Assembly: GCA_018660835.1 (NCBI GenBank)
Contig: JABJJN010000072.1
Coordinates: forward strand, 52,634-116,633
Source of the DNA: Gemmatimonadota bacterium
GTDB taxonomy: Bacteria; Latescibacterota; UBA2968; UBA8231
Direction of reading: 5' to 3'
Length of the DNA stretch: 64,000 bases
Each line of letters starts with the position of its first letter. The stretch's first letter is position 1. Below are positions 8,844 through 17,111 of this stretch, in pieces. The notes beneath the pieces were generated by a model that did not search any database, was not told the origin of the DNA, and saw nothing but the letters and a program-made list of their open reading frames with translations. The translations under genes and the position numbers were made by a program.

Positions 8844-9346
8844 AGGTTGGATCCTCTCGTGCCCGCCAACGAGGCGGTTGTCTCAATCCGGCGACAGAGA
8901 ACTTGTCGGATCGCCGGATCATCCATGTGGGACATTTCTACATACCAATGTGCGGGCGGTAGCAATCCGGGAACGCGATCTGCCCACTCTACGAGACAGA
9001 TTCCCGTTGGATCGTGGAAGAATTCACGCGCACCGATATCGTCCAGTTCTTCCGGTCCATTCAATCGGTAGAGATCGAAATGACGAATCAACAGCTCATC
9101 GTCCCTCGAATCCTTGCCGCTGTACTCATTGATCAGAACGAAACTCGGACTGTTCACTCGTGATGTCACGCCCAAGGCAGCACACAAGCCCTGGATCAGA
9201 CACGTCTTTCCACTACCCAGCTCACCCTCCAGAGCAACCAGATCACCAGGGAGCAGATGCGATGCCAATTCGCGTCCAAGGGCCTGTGTCTGCTCCGGGC
9301 TCGATGACAACTCGCGATCAAAGGGAATCTGCCGCACGGAGCTCAT
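8840..9346 (-). CDS. tsaE: tRNA threonylcarbamoyladenosine biosynthesis ATPase TsaE
   Basis: 168 residues, normal for TsaE. The Walker A motif GELGSGKT, the SPSFVLINEY segment, HFDLYRL and LVEWADR are all present in the expected order. TsaE is the P-loop ATPase that works with TsaB and TsaD to place t6A at position 37 of ANN-decoding tRNAs; it acts in the cytoplasm. The gene is wedged between a PorX-like regulator and an outer-membrane barrel, overlapping each by 4 bases (ATGA type), so its translation is coupled to both. The usual partners tsaB and rimI are not nearby. Confidence 0.93.
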   Translation of the reverse strand: MSSVRQIPFDRELSSSPEQTQALGRELASHLLPGDLVALEGELGSGKTCLIQGLCAALGVTSRVNSPSFVLINEYSGKDSRDDELLIRHFDLYRLNGPEELDDIGAREFFHDPTGICLVEWADRVPGLLPPAHWYVEMSHMDDPAIRQVLCRRIETTASLAGTRGSNL

Positions 9347-10911
9347 TTGGGGATGAGTGTCGCCACGGGGAGAATCATTTCCTCCAGTGAGATGCCGCCA
9401 TGCTGGAAACTGTCTCGATATTGGCGAGAATATTCATTGAACTTTGTTGGATAGACAAAGAAGTAGTCTTCCTTGGCAATGATGTAGTTGGCACCCAATC
9501 CTGACGGGGGCAGACCATACGTCTCAGGCTTATCGATTCGAATCGCATCCTTCGCTTCGCAGCGAAGATTCTTCCCGTGCTTGTAGCGCAGGCTCGTCGA
9601 TGTCTGACGATCACCATGTACGAGAGTCGCCTGCCGTGCTCGCACCGCGCCGTGATCAGTTGTGATCACGACATGGGCACCTGAACGAGCCAGTTTCTTC
9701 AGCAGTTCGAAAAGAGATGAGTTCTCGAACCACGAAAGCACGAGGGAACGAAAGCCCCGTTCATCGGGAGCGATCTCCTTGAGCAGAGCCGAATGTGAAC
9801 GACCGTGAACAAGCATGTCGAGAAAATTATAGACCACCGCAACCAGGGGCACCTCGGCCATACTGTCAGCCTTGCGTGCCAGAGATCGACCTTCCTCAGG
9901 GTCAATCACTTTGACGTACCGTGAATCCCCTTTCAACTCGATCCCCATGTCCTTGATCTGGTCATCGAGAAACCGGTGTTCATGTCGATTCAAACTGGTT
10001 TCATCGTCTTTACCCACCGTCGGCGACCACAGCTCGCGATACTTGGCGGCGATCTCCAACGGAAACAAACCCGAGAACAATGCGTTGCGCGAGTATGGCG
10101 TCGCCGTGGGAAGCACGGAGTAGTGATACTCTCGTTGGACATTGAAAAATTCCGAGATCATCGGTTCCAGAATCATCCAATGGTCCAGTCGCAGGCAGTC
10201 GATGACGATGAAATACGTCTGCACACCTGATTCCAGATGCGGTGCAAGTGTCTCGGACACAACGTCAACGGACAGGGGTGGTGAGTCGTTTTCATCCTTG
10301 ACCCAGCGTGGGTAGTTGCCCTCGACGAAGCGAACGAATTCGTGATTGCACTCGCGTCGCTGTTCCTCAATCATGGGCTGCAAACTGGCATCACCGAGAC
10401 GACTGATCTCAATATCCCACTCACACAGCATGCGGTGTATGTCGATCCACGTACGCCACGTGATGTCACCCGAGAGCCAGTCACGGATCTGCTGCGAGCG
10501 AGTGACGTATGCTTGCCCAGCCTGACTCTGCCGGATCTGTCGCGCATCGAGAATCTTCTTGCAGGCCATGAAGATCTGGCTCGGATTGACAGGCTTGGTC
10601 AAGTAATCATCGATACGACGACCGATGGCCTCGTCCATCAGATGTTCTTCTTCATTCTTCGTGATCATAATGACGGGCACGTTGGGATCACGATGCTTCA
10701 GCTGCTCCAATGTCGACAGACCATCCAGGCCCGGCATCATCTCGTCGAGCAGGACGAGATCGAAACGCTCTTTGGCGAAGATTTCAAGGGCATCCTCGCC
10801 ATTGCTGACGGGCGTCACTTCGTATCCACGCTCGTTTAGATACATGTGGTGTGAGCGGAGCAGATCAATTTCGTCGTCTGCCCATAGAATCTTGTGGCGT
10901 GGTGTTTCCAA
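9343..10911 (-). CDS. porX: PorX-like response regulator with PglZ (alkaline-phosphatase-fold) output
   Basis: 522 residues. The N-terminal receiver (about 1-125) carries the acidic pair ADDE, phospho-acceptor Asp56 in LLDEMMPG and Lys106 in LTKP. A helical linker follows, then a PglZ/alkaline-phosphatase-superfamily domain with likely metal ligands in VIDCLRLDHW (Asp238), NFLDMLVHG (Asp365, His369), TTDHG (Asp419, His420) and RYKHGK (His445). This matches PorX of Bacteroidota, which controls type IX secretion genes and hydrolyses nucleotide or oligonucleotide substrates. All visible catalytic residues seem intact. It lies 40 bases after the histidine-kinase gene, its likely partner, and overlaps tsaE by 4 bases. 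Confidence 0.85.
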   Translation of the reverse strand: METPRHKILWADDEIDLLRSHHMYLNERGYEVTPVSNGEDALEIFAKERFDLVLLDEMMPGLDGLSTLEQLKHRDPNVPVIMITKNEEEHLMDEAIGRRIDDYLTKPVNPSQIFMACKKILDARQIRQSQAGQAYVTRSQQIRDWLSGDITWRTWIDIHRMLCEWDIEISRLGDASLQPMIEEQRRECNHEFVRFVEGNYPRWVKDENDSPPLSVDVVSETLAPHLESGVQTYFIVIDCLRLDHWMILEPMISEFFNVQREYHYSVLPTATPYSRNALFSGLFPLEIAAKYRELWSPTVGKDDETSLNRHEHRFLDDQIKDMGIELKGDSRYVKVIDPEEGRSLARKADSMAEVPLVAVVYNFLDMLVHGRSHSALLKEIAPDERGFRSLVLSWFENSSLFELLKKLARSGAHVVITTDHGAVRARQATLVHGDRQTSTSLRYKHGKNLRCEAKDAIRIDKPETYGLPPSGLGANYIIAKEDYFFVYPTKFNEYSRQYRDSFQHGGISLEEMILPVATLIPK

Positions 10912-10951
10912 CAGCGATCTCCTACGTATTGAATCTGGAAGATGTCAGTGC

Positions 10952-12721
10952 TTAGTGGGTTGGCAGGAAAATCTCAAAGGTTGTACCCTGCCCGCGTTCG
11001 CTTTGCATAACCTGGATACGGCCACAGTGGTACTCTTCGATAATACGTCTGACGAAGGCGAGGCCCAGACCCCAGCCGCGTTTCTTTGTGCTAAATCCCG
11101 GTTCGAAAACCCGTGGGAGGTGTTCGGCTTTTATTCCGCACCCATTGTCTTCGACAACAACAACGACCTCGTCTTGTTCACTGTCGAAGCGAGCCAAGAC
11201 ACTGATATGGCCATCCTGCCCGATCATCGCATCCATGGCATTCTTGAACAGATTTTCGAAGACCCAACCCATCAGCTCAGGATTCAGAGGAATCGTGGGC
11301 AGCGCGGGCACGTCGGCCTCGAATGTATGACGCCCGAACTGCGATCCCCTTCCCCGGAAATAGTTGATCGTATCCGTGATGACCTCACCCACATCGCCCG
11401 GACGCAGCTCCGGCACGGAACCAATCTGGCTGAAACGTGAGGCGATCTGATTGAGTCGCCCCATGTCCCGCTGCATTTCAGCAGCGATACTGGAGACGGC
11501 TTCAGCCTCCGCCTTGCCCTCCTGCTTCTGAAAGTCCTCCAACCTGTGCTGCATCAGTTCGAGCCAGCCTGAGAGGGACGAGAGTGGCGTGCCCAGCTGA
11601 TGCGCCGTCTCTTTGGCCATGCCGACCCAGATCGAGCGTTGCTCACTGCGCCGCATATTGCGCAGGCCCACGTATCCAATGAGGCCAAACAGACACAGAA
11701 CTCCGAGTGTGACGACGGGGGCCATGGAGATACGGTTGAGCAACTCTGTGTCGCCAAAGTGGATCTTGTGTTCTGTATGCAGTTGGAAGGTCAGAGGCTC
11801 TTCGCGAGCAGCCAAGGTTTCGTAGCGCGCCCGGACAGCTGTCGTGACGATCGTATTCGGCGAGGGCGAACTCGGTGGTAGATCGACAGCATTCCACGCA
11901 AGGGGCACTGTCTCACCTGCTTCGATGATGACAAATTGGTCGGCCGAACGTGCCAGATAGCAGGTTGTGGCGGCCTGTGCGGTGAAATCGTGCCGCTCGA
12001 CACCGGCGTCGATCATTGCCTGTAGGGAGTTGGCAACCTGCACTGGGGTCGGATCGGCTACATCGAGATGGGGCGGCAAATCCTCTCCCGCCCAGGCGAC
12101 TGGATAGCCTGTCGGATCCGTGATGATCACCCTCGATGTGTCGATGTACACGCCGCCTTTTGCCTGCGTCGTCCACAGAGCGATGACGGGCTCGTTGACG
12201 GCGTCCATCTTCGCCATCATCTCTTCCAGCTGTCGACGCGTCGCTGTGCTGGTGTCGTCGATGGCATCTCCCGTTCCCTTCCACTGAAAGATCTTACCGC
12301 GGTAGTCGGTGACGATCAGCGGAATGTCGATGCTTTCATCGAGGATGATATCATTGAAGATGTTCGCCGAGATTTCAGGTGGCAGCGCCTCAGAGGAGGC
12401 CAGAGCGTAGAGATTTGCATACAACTCCGCGCGCACTCTCTCCTGCTCACGGATCTGCCGAATGAGATACTCGTTGTAGAGCAGGAAGGACATGACGGCA
12501 ACGATGGCACCGAGGAACAGGAAAATCCTGAAGGTTGGTGTCAGTCCCCAGGCGGCTGGGACGAGGGCGCCAGAGCGTACACCTCTGGCGGCACGACCCC
12601 TCGCTTCACGGCGAATGGGTACCTTCTCTGAGGCGGAGTCGTCCGTGCGCCGCCGGCGACGGCGGCGGCCAGATGCCGGCGCACCGGATTCAGTCGAGGG
12701 ATCTTGATCAGAAGGTGTCAT
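10952..12721 (-). CDS. Membrane sensor histidine kinase, likely partner of the PorX-like regulator
   Basis: 589 residues. An Arg-rich cytoplasmic N-terminus (GRRRRRRRT) precedes TM1 (about 63-84). A roughly 245-residue periplasmic sensor region and TM2 (about 332-354) follow. The dimerisation/phospho-acceptor segment has the H-box ETAHQLGTPLSSL with His374, and the HATPase domain has N-box NLFKNAMDAM, DNGCGI, FEPGFSTK and GWGLGL. No HAMP domain is obvious. The kinase is complete and directly precedes the PglZ response regulator, so the pair is probably cognate, like PorY-PorX. The start codon lies in the downstream copy of a 23-base tandem duplication; the upstream copy carries a decoy ATG that stops after 8 codons. 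Confidence 0.88.
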   Translation of the reverse strand: MTPSDQDPSTESGAPASGRRRRRRRTDDSASEKVPIRREARGRAARGVRSGALVPAAWGLTPTFRIFLFLGAIVAVMSFLLYNEYLIRQIREQERVRAELYANLYALASSEALPPEISANIFNDIILDESIDIPLIVTDYRGKIFQWKGTGDAIDDTSTATRRQLEEMMAKMDAVNEPVIALWTTQAKGGVYIDTSRVIITDPTGYPVAWAGEDLPPHLDVADPTPVQVANSLQAMIDAGVERHDFTAQAATTCYLARSADQFVIIEAGETVPLAWNAVDLPPSSPSPNTIVTTAVRARYETLAAREEPLTFQLHTEHKIHFGDTELLNRISMAPVVTLGVLCLFGLIGYVGLRNMRRSEQRSIWVGMAKETAHQLGTPLSSLSGWLELMQHRLEDFQKQEGKAEAEAVSSIAAEMQRDMGRLNQIASRFSQIGSVPELRPGDVGEVITDTINYFRGRGSQFGRHTFEADVPALPTIPLNPELMGWVFENLFKNAMDAMIGQDGHISVLARFDSEQDEVVVVVEDNGCGIKAEHLPRVFEPGFSTKKRGWGLGLAFVRRIIEEYHCGRIQVMQSERGQGTTFEIFLPTH

Positions 12722-12747
12722 GGGTCTTGATCAGAGGGTGTCATGGG
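12702..12747. repeat. 23-base tandem duplication over the histidine-kinase start
   Basis: Two adjacent 23-base copies (12702-12724 and 12725-12747) differ by one base in this alignment. On the minus strand each contains ATGACACC followed by TCTGATCAAGA. Because 23 is not a multiple of three, the upstream ATG (12744-12742) reads MTPSDQDP and stops at a TGA overlapping the real kinase ATG. The leader peptide is thus a copy of the kinase's own first eight residues. Confidence 0.85.
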
Positions 12748-12828
12748 TTTCGTCTTGTTCGTCCGCCTCTAAATTAGCATGACCCTCCGAACCCCGACAC
12801 ATATGGTTTCAGCGGCTCAAGGCTCTTA

Positions 12829-13854
12829 ATGCAATCTAATGATGCGCCATCTTCATGCAGGGTTCGTCTGTGCAGCCTTTGGCTCCTGAGTCTGCTGCTG
12901 ACAGCCATCGTCTGGGGAGATGAACCCACTGCTGCCACCGAAAAAAGTGCGACAGACGTGGCCTCCCCCGTGTCAGAGTCGAAGACGTCAGACGCAGAGC
13001 AGAACGAACCTGCAGGCCTTCGACCTCGTCGCCTGGCTGCCCTCGGGAGTGCAGGTGTCGCGGCTCACTACGTCGGCTTCCGCTATTTCGACAGAGCCTG
13101 GTACCAGGGAGAGCAGCGAGGAAATATCCGCTGGCTCCAGGATTGGTCGGGCAACACCTATCTGCATGTCGATAAGGGGGGTCATTTCATGTCGGGCATC
13201 TTCTTGTCGCAGAGTGTGTCTGAAGCGTTCACTTGGACAGGAATTACACCGCGAAAAGCTGCGGTGCTCGGGGCCATGACGAGTTGGGGTTTGTTGTTCG
13301 AAATTGAGATGCGGGATGCTTATTTCGATCAGTGGGGATTCAGTGTTCCTGACTTCTTAGCCAATACGGCCGGTGTATCTGTACCCCTGTTGCATTCCCT
13401 GGTACCGTCGACACGTATCGTTGATTTCAAATTCAGTTGGTTTCCCTCACCCTTATATCGCGACTATGACGCACGGCTGGCCGCCGACCTGCCCCGAACT
13501 CGATACGCAATCGACGACTATGAAGGCATGACGTTCTGGATGACCTTCGCCATGAACGACGTGCTACGTGGTCGGGCGAAAGAGGTGTGGCCCGATTGGC
13601 TCGGACTGGCTCTCGGCTACGGAGCGACAGGAATGCATGGCGCTAACGTCAAGAGTCGGGGGCGGGAGCGTGAGTTCTTACAGCTACCCGATGCTCGTGG
13701 GGAGCTCGTCCTGTCGCTGGACACAGATGCCCGCTATCTACCGGGAGACGGTGAGATTTGGTCGCTGTTCAAGGAGCAGCTCAATTGGCTGCACCTGCCA
13801 GCACCGGCGATCAGACTGTACCCGACGCTACGATTCTACTTGCTGTATCTATAG
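12829..13854 (+). CDS. DUF2279 family protein, exported
   Basis: 341 residues with a signal peptide (hydrophobic LWLLSLLLTAIVWG). The mature part matches the DUF2279/YfiM-like pattern: aromatic-rich HYVGFRYFDRAWY, then HVDKGGHFMSGI with the conserved Asp-Lys-x-x-His, a glycine/alanine helix and the acidic FEIEMRDAY segment, then DFLANTAGV. These conserved polar residues in hydrophobic surroundings suggest a membrane-associated enzyme or channel-like periplasmic protein, but the function is unknown. It is a single gene divergent from the histidine kinase, in an intergenic space of about 107 bases. The ATG at 12829 has only a weak AAGG upstream. Confidence 0.75.
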   Translation: MQSNDAPSSCRVRLCSLWLLSLLLTAIVWGDEPTAATEKSATDVASPVSESKTSDAEQNEPAGLRPRRLAALGSAGVAAHYVGFRYFDRAWYQGEQRGNIRWLQDWSGNTYLHVDKGGHFMSGIFLSQSVSEAFTWTGITPRKAAVLGAMTSWGLLFEIEMRDAYFDQWGFSVPDFLANTAGVSVPLLHSLVPSTRIVDFKFSWFPSPLYRDYDARLAADLPRTRYAIDDYEGMTFWMTFAMNDVLRGRAKEVWPDWLGLALGYGATGMHGANVKSRGREREFLQLPDARGELVLSLDTDARYLPGDGEIWSLFKEQLNWLHLPAPAIRLYPTLRFYLLYL

Positions 13855-13884
13855 ATCTGCTGTGAGTGTCTGACGAGGCTTGCA

Positions 13885-15045
13885 TCAGCCCAATAGGGAA
13901 AGAATTCGCTCGATATCGGTGTCGGCCTCCGTCGCAACGCGCGTTGCCACCTGAGACAGAATCTGTGAGCGCGTGAGATTGGTCACTGCTCGGGCGATGT
14001 CGACCTCCCTAATCTCTGATTCCGTGCTCTCCATGCGCTCCACAACTGCCTCGCTTGTGCCGATACTCAGTTCCAATCGGTTCTGGAACGCACCAAGACG
14101 ATTTCGCTCAGAGGTGATGGACGTGATCGCCGTCGATAAGCGGTCGAGGGCTGCATGCGCGTCGCCGATAGTGACGATGGAAATGTCGGTGAGATTCAGG
14201 ATGCGGCCACTGGCGCGCATGTCCTTTATCCCGACACGACTCACATCGTTGCTTGTGCCCGACGGTCCCACTTGAAAGGTCAGTCCAGATTGCTCTTCGA
14301 CAACCAATTGCTGCGCATCGAGGGCGCCATCCGTATAAATCCCTGGGGCACCTGGGACATTGTCGCCAGTGAGACTCACGCGGACGCCGAGACGATCGAA
14401 GATGACGGGGAAGAACTCTGTATCCCCCACACTACCGTCCTCCTGCAACATCTCCGCAATGTTCACCGTCTGAGTCTGGACACCATTGCCCAGAGTCAAT
14501 AGACCGTCTCCTGGTTCATCGACAAAGGAGTACGTACCAGGTGTCGCCTCATTGATACGGATATCTGATAGTCCCGTGGTGCTCGCCAGATCATTTGCAG
14601 TCGATCCAGCGCCCAGCGTGTTGTTCCCGCCCGTAAGTAGCTCGCGACCGTTGTACGTCGTCGAGCCGGCGATCCGATCGATTTCTTCGCGCAGTTGTTC
14701 GAATTCGGAATTGATATTCTGTCGATCAACGTCATTGAAGATCGAGGACCCTGCCTGCATGGCCAGCGTGCGCATACGATTCACCATGGCGGAAATCTCA
14801 TTGAGAGAGCCATCGGCCACCTGCAGCAGGGAAAATGTCTGCTGGATATTTCGAGATCCCTCGGTGATCGCTCGTACTTCGGACCGAATCCCGTCTGCCA
14901 GCGCCAGACTCGCCGGGTCGTCGCTTGAACGTTCGACACGCAGGCCTGAAGACAGCTGGGCAATTTCCCTGCTCATTCCAGCAGAATGCACGGACAGGGT
15001 CCGGTGAATGTCCTGCAGATGCGGATTGTGATTGATCGTCGGCAT
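13885..15045 (-). CDS. fliC: Flagellin
   Basis: 386 residues. The N-terminal D0/D1 helix shows the flagellin signatures SAGMSREIAQLSSGLRV, SSDDPASLALADGIRSEVR and NIQQTFSLLQVADGSLNEI. The C-terminal helix (AITSITSERNRLGAFQNRLE, then AVTNLTRSQILSQVATRV) pairs with it. The central 150 residues form the variable surface domain. It encodes the filament subunit exported by the flagellar type III system. The extreme N-terminus (MPTINHNPHLQDIHR) is divergent from the usual INTN motif. No other structural flagellar gene is nearby, so this is an isolated filament gene, with a sigma-54-like promoter and a hairpin just upstream. Confidence 0.95.
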   Translation of the reverse strand: MPTINHNPHLQDIHRTLSVHSAGMSREIAQLSSGLRVERSSDDPASLALADGIRSEVRAITEGSRNIQQTFSLLQVADGSLNEISAMVNRMRTLAMQAGSSIFNDVDRQNINSEFEQLREEIDRIAGSTTYNGRELLTGGNNTLGAGSTANDLASTTGLSDIRINEATPGTYSFVDEPGDGLLTLGNGVQTQTVNIAEMLQEDGSVGDTEFFPVIFDRLGVRVSLTGDNVPGAPGIYTDGALDAQQLVVEEQSGLTFQVGPSGTSNDVSRVGIKDMRASGRILNLTDISIVTIGDAHAALDRLSTAITSITSERNRLGAFQNRLELSIGTSEAVVERMESTESEIREVDIARAVTNLTRSQILSQVATRVATEADTDIERILSLLG

Positions 15046-15064
15046 TTTCGCTCATATCTCCTGG

Positions 15065-15081
15065 TGGAGGAGATTCCTCCA
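15065..15081 (-). promoter_or_regulatory. Hairpin at the predicted 5' end of flagellin mRNA
   Basis: TGGAGGA and TCCTCCA form a perfect 7-base-pair stem with a 3-base loop. If the sigma-54-like promoter is right, transcription starts at about 15082, placing this stem-loop at the very 5' end of the message, with a separate AGGAG ribosome site just downstream. It could stabilise the mRNA or present GGA motifs to a CsrA-type regulator. Confidence 0.4.
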
Positions 15082-15092
15082 ACAGCTGACAG

Positions 15093-15108
15093 AGCAAAGC
15101 AAAGGCCA
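15093..15108 (-). promoter_or_regulatory. Sigma-54-like promoter of flagellin
   Basis: On the minus strand TGGCCTTTGCTTTGCT has TGGC at -24 and TTGCT at -12 with the correct fixed spacing of the RpoN consensus; three bases after TGGC differ. The predicted start (about 15082) gives a leader of about 37 bases. Sigma-54 control of flagellin is known in several phyla. No adjacent enhancer-binding regulator is visible. Confidence 0.45.
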
Positions 15109-15263
15109 GACCGGCCCCAAGCTAGACTAGCCGTACGTAAGTCTATCTAGGAAAAGAACTTAGGATAGGTCAGAAATGACCATAGGATCGTATCACAGAC
15201 GACGATAGAGAGCACGTACTTCCGGTGGACGGAAGGTTCCGCGGCACAGACGTGCTGCGCAGA

Positions 15264-15737
15264 TCAGGTCTGGGCGACCCTGGCTTCGTCTGTCACTTCA
15301 AGGGTCTGAGCGGAATCTTCGCGATTGCTGTCCATGACAAGAACATTGGCCTCACGCTTTTTCGACTCCTTCACTTCAGCCGCTGCAGACTCCATGGAGC
15401 AACTGCCGTGGAAGACTGCCCCTTCAGAGACCGACAGGGCTCCCGTATATACATCACCAATAAATCGCGCTTGGCTGTCGAGTCGAACCTTCTCTGCTCG
15501 CACCGTGCCGCGAACAATTCCATTGATGTAGATGTCGCGGCCTTCGAGGTGAGCGTAGGCCTCACCGGACTGACTGATGGTCAGTGCCCCTGAGCACGAC
15601 AACTCCCCTTTGAAGATTCCATCGATGCGCACACTGTTGTCGACTTTCATCACACCCTCGAAGATCGTACCACGACCAATGATCGTATTCAGGGTCTGAC
15701 CGCCGGCAACGGTGCCGTTATCCTTCTTGCCCAGCAT
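15264..15737 (-). CDS. Bactofilin (polymer-forming cytoskeletal protein)
   Basis: 157 residues. The core (about 15-115) is a right-handed beta-helix typical of bactofilins: GTIFEGVMKVDNSVRIDGIFKG opens as expected, then SGALTISQSGEAYA, INGIVRGTVRAEKV and LDSQARFIGDVY repeat hydrophobic rungs. The N-terminal tail (MLGKKDNGT) is short and the C-terminal tail is charged and disordered. Bactofilins self-polymerise at the inner membrane and help in cell shape, stalk or flagellar/motility positioning. It lies between flagellin and the 2-phosphoglycerate kinase. The start has no clear ribosome site. Confidence 0.9.
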   Translation of the reverse strand: MLGKKDNGTVAGGQTLNTIIGRGTIFEGVMKVDNSVRIDGIFKGELSCSGALTISQSGEAYAHLEGRDIYINGIVRGTVRAEKVRLDSQARFIGDVYTGALSVSEGAVFHGSCSMESAAAEVKESKKREANVLVMDSNREDSAQTLEVTDEARVAQT

Positions 15738-15779
15738 GTAGTCGTTCCAGTCGCTGTCATCGGCTCAAAAAAGAGCCTC

Positions 15780-15808
15780 TAAATGTCAGTTAATGCTTGA
15801 TTTGTCAA
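15780..15808 (-). promoter_or_regulatory. Possible sigma-70 promoter of bactofilin
   Basis: A perfect -35 hexamer TTGACA (15803-15808) stands 17 bases from CATTTA (15780-15785), a poor -10. A short GGCTC/GAGCC hairpin with a six-base A/T loop (15762-15777) lies between it and the gene. Confidence 0.3.
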
Positions 15809-15852
15809 TATAGCCCGGTCCTTGAGGAGTAGCAAAGGAAAACGGCTATGGA

Positions 15853-17040
15853 TCATGCCTGTTTCTTCCTCTTCTTCTCTGCTCCCTTTAGCAAACGCTT
15901 GACGTCGCGCTCTCGACGTAAGCGCTCCGCCACAAGTGTCACGGCGGCACTGGTTGGATATTCGACGGTCGTCACCTCAATCACCGGAATGTCCTCTTGA
16001 TCACTCTCGTCCAGGATGTGCTGCTGGATGGCGAGGATATCCTCCAGTTTGTCCAGATAGCGCTGCTTGGGGCGATGTGGCGCCTGGTCGGCACGGCGTG
16101 CGAAACGCTCCTCATAGACCTGCCGATCTGTAACAGCCAGGCACATGGGAACGATGAGCGCATCCTCAACGAACTCGCTGAGATCTGTAAATCCAGGAAC
16201 CAGGTGCACCCCATCGACGATGACACTGGTATTTTCTTCGATACAGCGACTGATAATGGCTCGTACCCCTACGCCAACGACGCGCGCCTGATCGCGGAAG
16301 CCGCTGATCACGGGATTTTCCGTCGATGAATTGGGTAGTTGTACATCTTGTGATGTCGCGTAGGAGGAGCGATGGATCGATGGCATGAATTCGGGCGCAA
16401 GTGTCAAACGAAGGATCTGCCGAATGTCATCGGTCGCCACGACGCGAGGGATATCCAGAACGTTGGCCAGATTGATCGCCAGAGATGTCTTGCCGACACC
16501 AGAGGCTCCACCAATCAGGATGACCAGCGGTCTGCCGATATCACCCCAAGCGCGCCAGATGCGATAGCGCTCAACGAAACCGTTCCCATATTTCTCGTCT
16601 AACACATTGGCGACGAGTACTTCCAATTCTTCACTGTCCACACGTGCGCGCCGTTGTTCCAGTAGGCGCTCCTCGACGAGGCGCGCCATCTCGAGCGCTT
16701 GATCGGGTGCCAGACCGGCGACCTGTACCGAGTGCGCAAGTCTCTCACGAGAGAATGGATGCGCACTGTCTCGAACATCGACTGTGATGGATGTGGGGAC
16801 CGGTTCCCAGAATACAAGATCGCGAATTTTATGGTCCGCTTGTGCCTGGGTCAGCAGGTCATTGATCAACGTCAGGAGTTCATCGCGCCCAACATCATCC
16901 TTGCGACCCCGCAAAGCGGAGCGCACTTCATCGGCGACATCATAGGCCGTCTCGTGATCGAGACCGTGCTGAATGAGATGATGCACGAGCATTCCGCGCA
17001 TGAAGGGAATGCGCTTCTTGCCGTCGATGATATCTGCCAT
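15853..17040 (-). CDS. 2-phosphoglycerate kinase-like protein with ATP-cone
   Basis: 395 residues from the ATG at 17040 (MADIIDGKKRIPFMRG), which begins directly with an ATP-cone. The upstream in-frame ATG adds only 16 unlikely residues. After the ATP-cone (about 1-90) and a second helical unit (about 95-180) comes a P-loop kinase domain with Walker A GGASGVGKTSLA and ATDDIRQILR. This layout matches archaeal 2-phosphoglycerate kinases, which phosphorylate 2-phosphoglycerate on the way to cyclic 2,3-diphosphoglycerate. Bacterial homologues exist, mostly uncharacterised. The ATP-cone suggests allosteric control by ATP/dATP. The C-terminus is Lys-rich. Substrate is inferred from family only. Confidence 0.75.
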   Translation of the reverse strand: MADIIDGKKRIPFMRGMLVHHLIQHGLDHETAYDVADEVRSALRGRKDDVGRDELLTLINDLLTQAQADHKIRDLVFWEPVPTSITVDVRDSAHPFSRERLAHSVQVAGLAPDQALEMARLVEERLLEQRRARVDSEELEVLVANVLDEKYGNGFVERYRIWRAWGDIGRPLVILIGGASGVGKTSLAINLANVLDIPRVVATDDIRQILRLTLAPEFMPSIHRSSYATSQDVQLPNSSTENPVISGFRDQARVVGVGVRAIISRCIEENTSVIVDGVHLVPGFTDLSEFVEDALIVPMCLAVTDRQVYEERFARRADQAPHRPKQRYLDKLEDILAIQQHILDESDQEDIPVIEVTTVEYPTSAAVTLVAERLRRERDVKRLLKGAEKKRKKQA

Positions 17041-17111
17041 AAAAAAAATCGCTATGCGAGAGGGACGAGATCTACTGCAAGATAACACCGACTTGTTGAG
17101 ACCGGGGGTTT

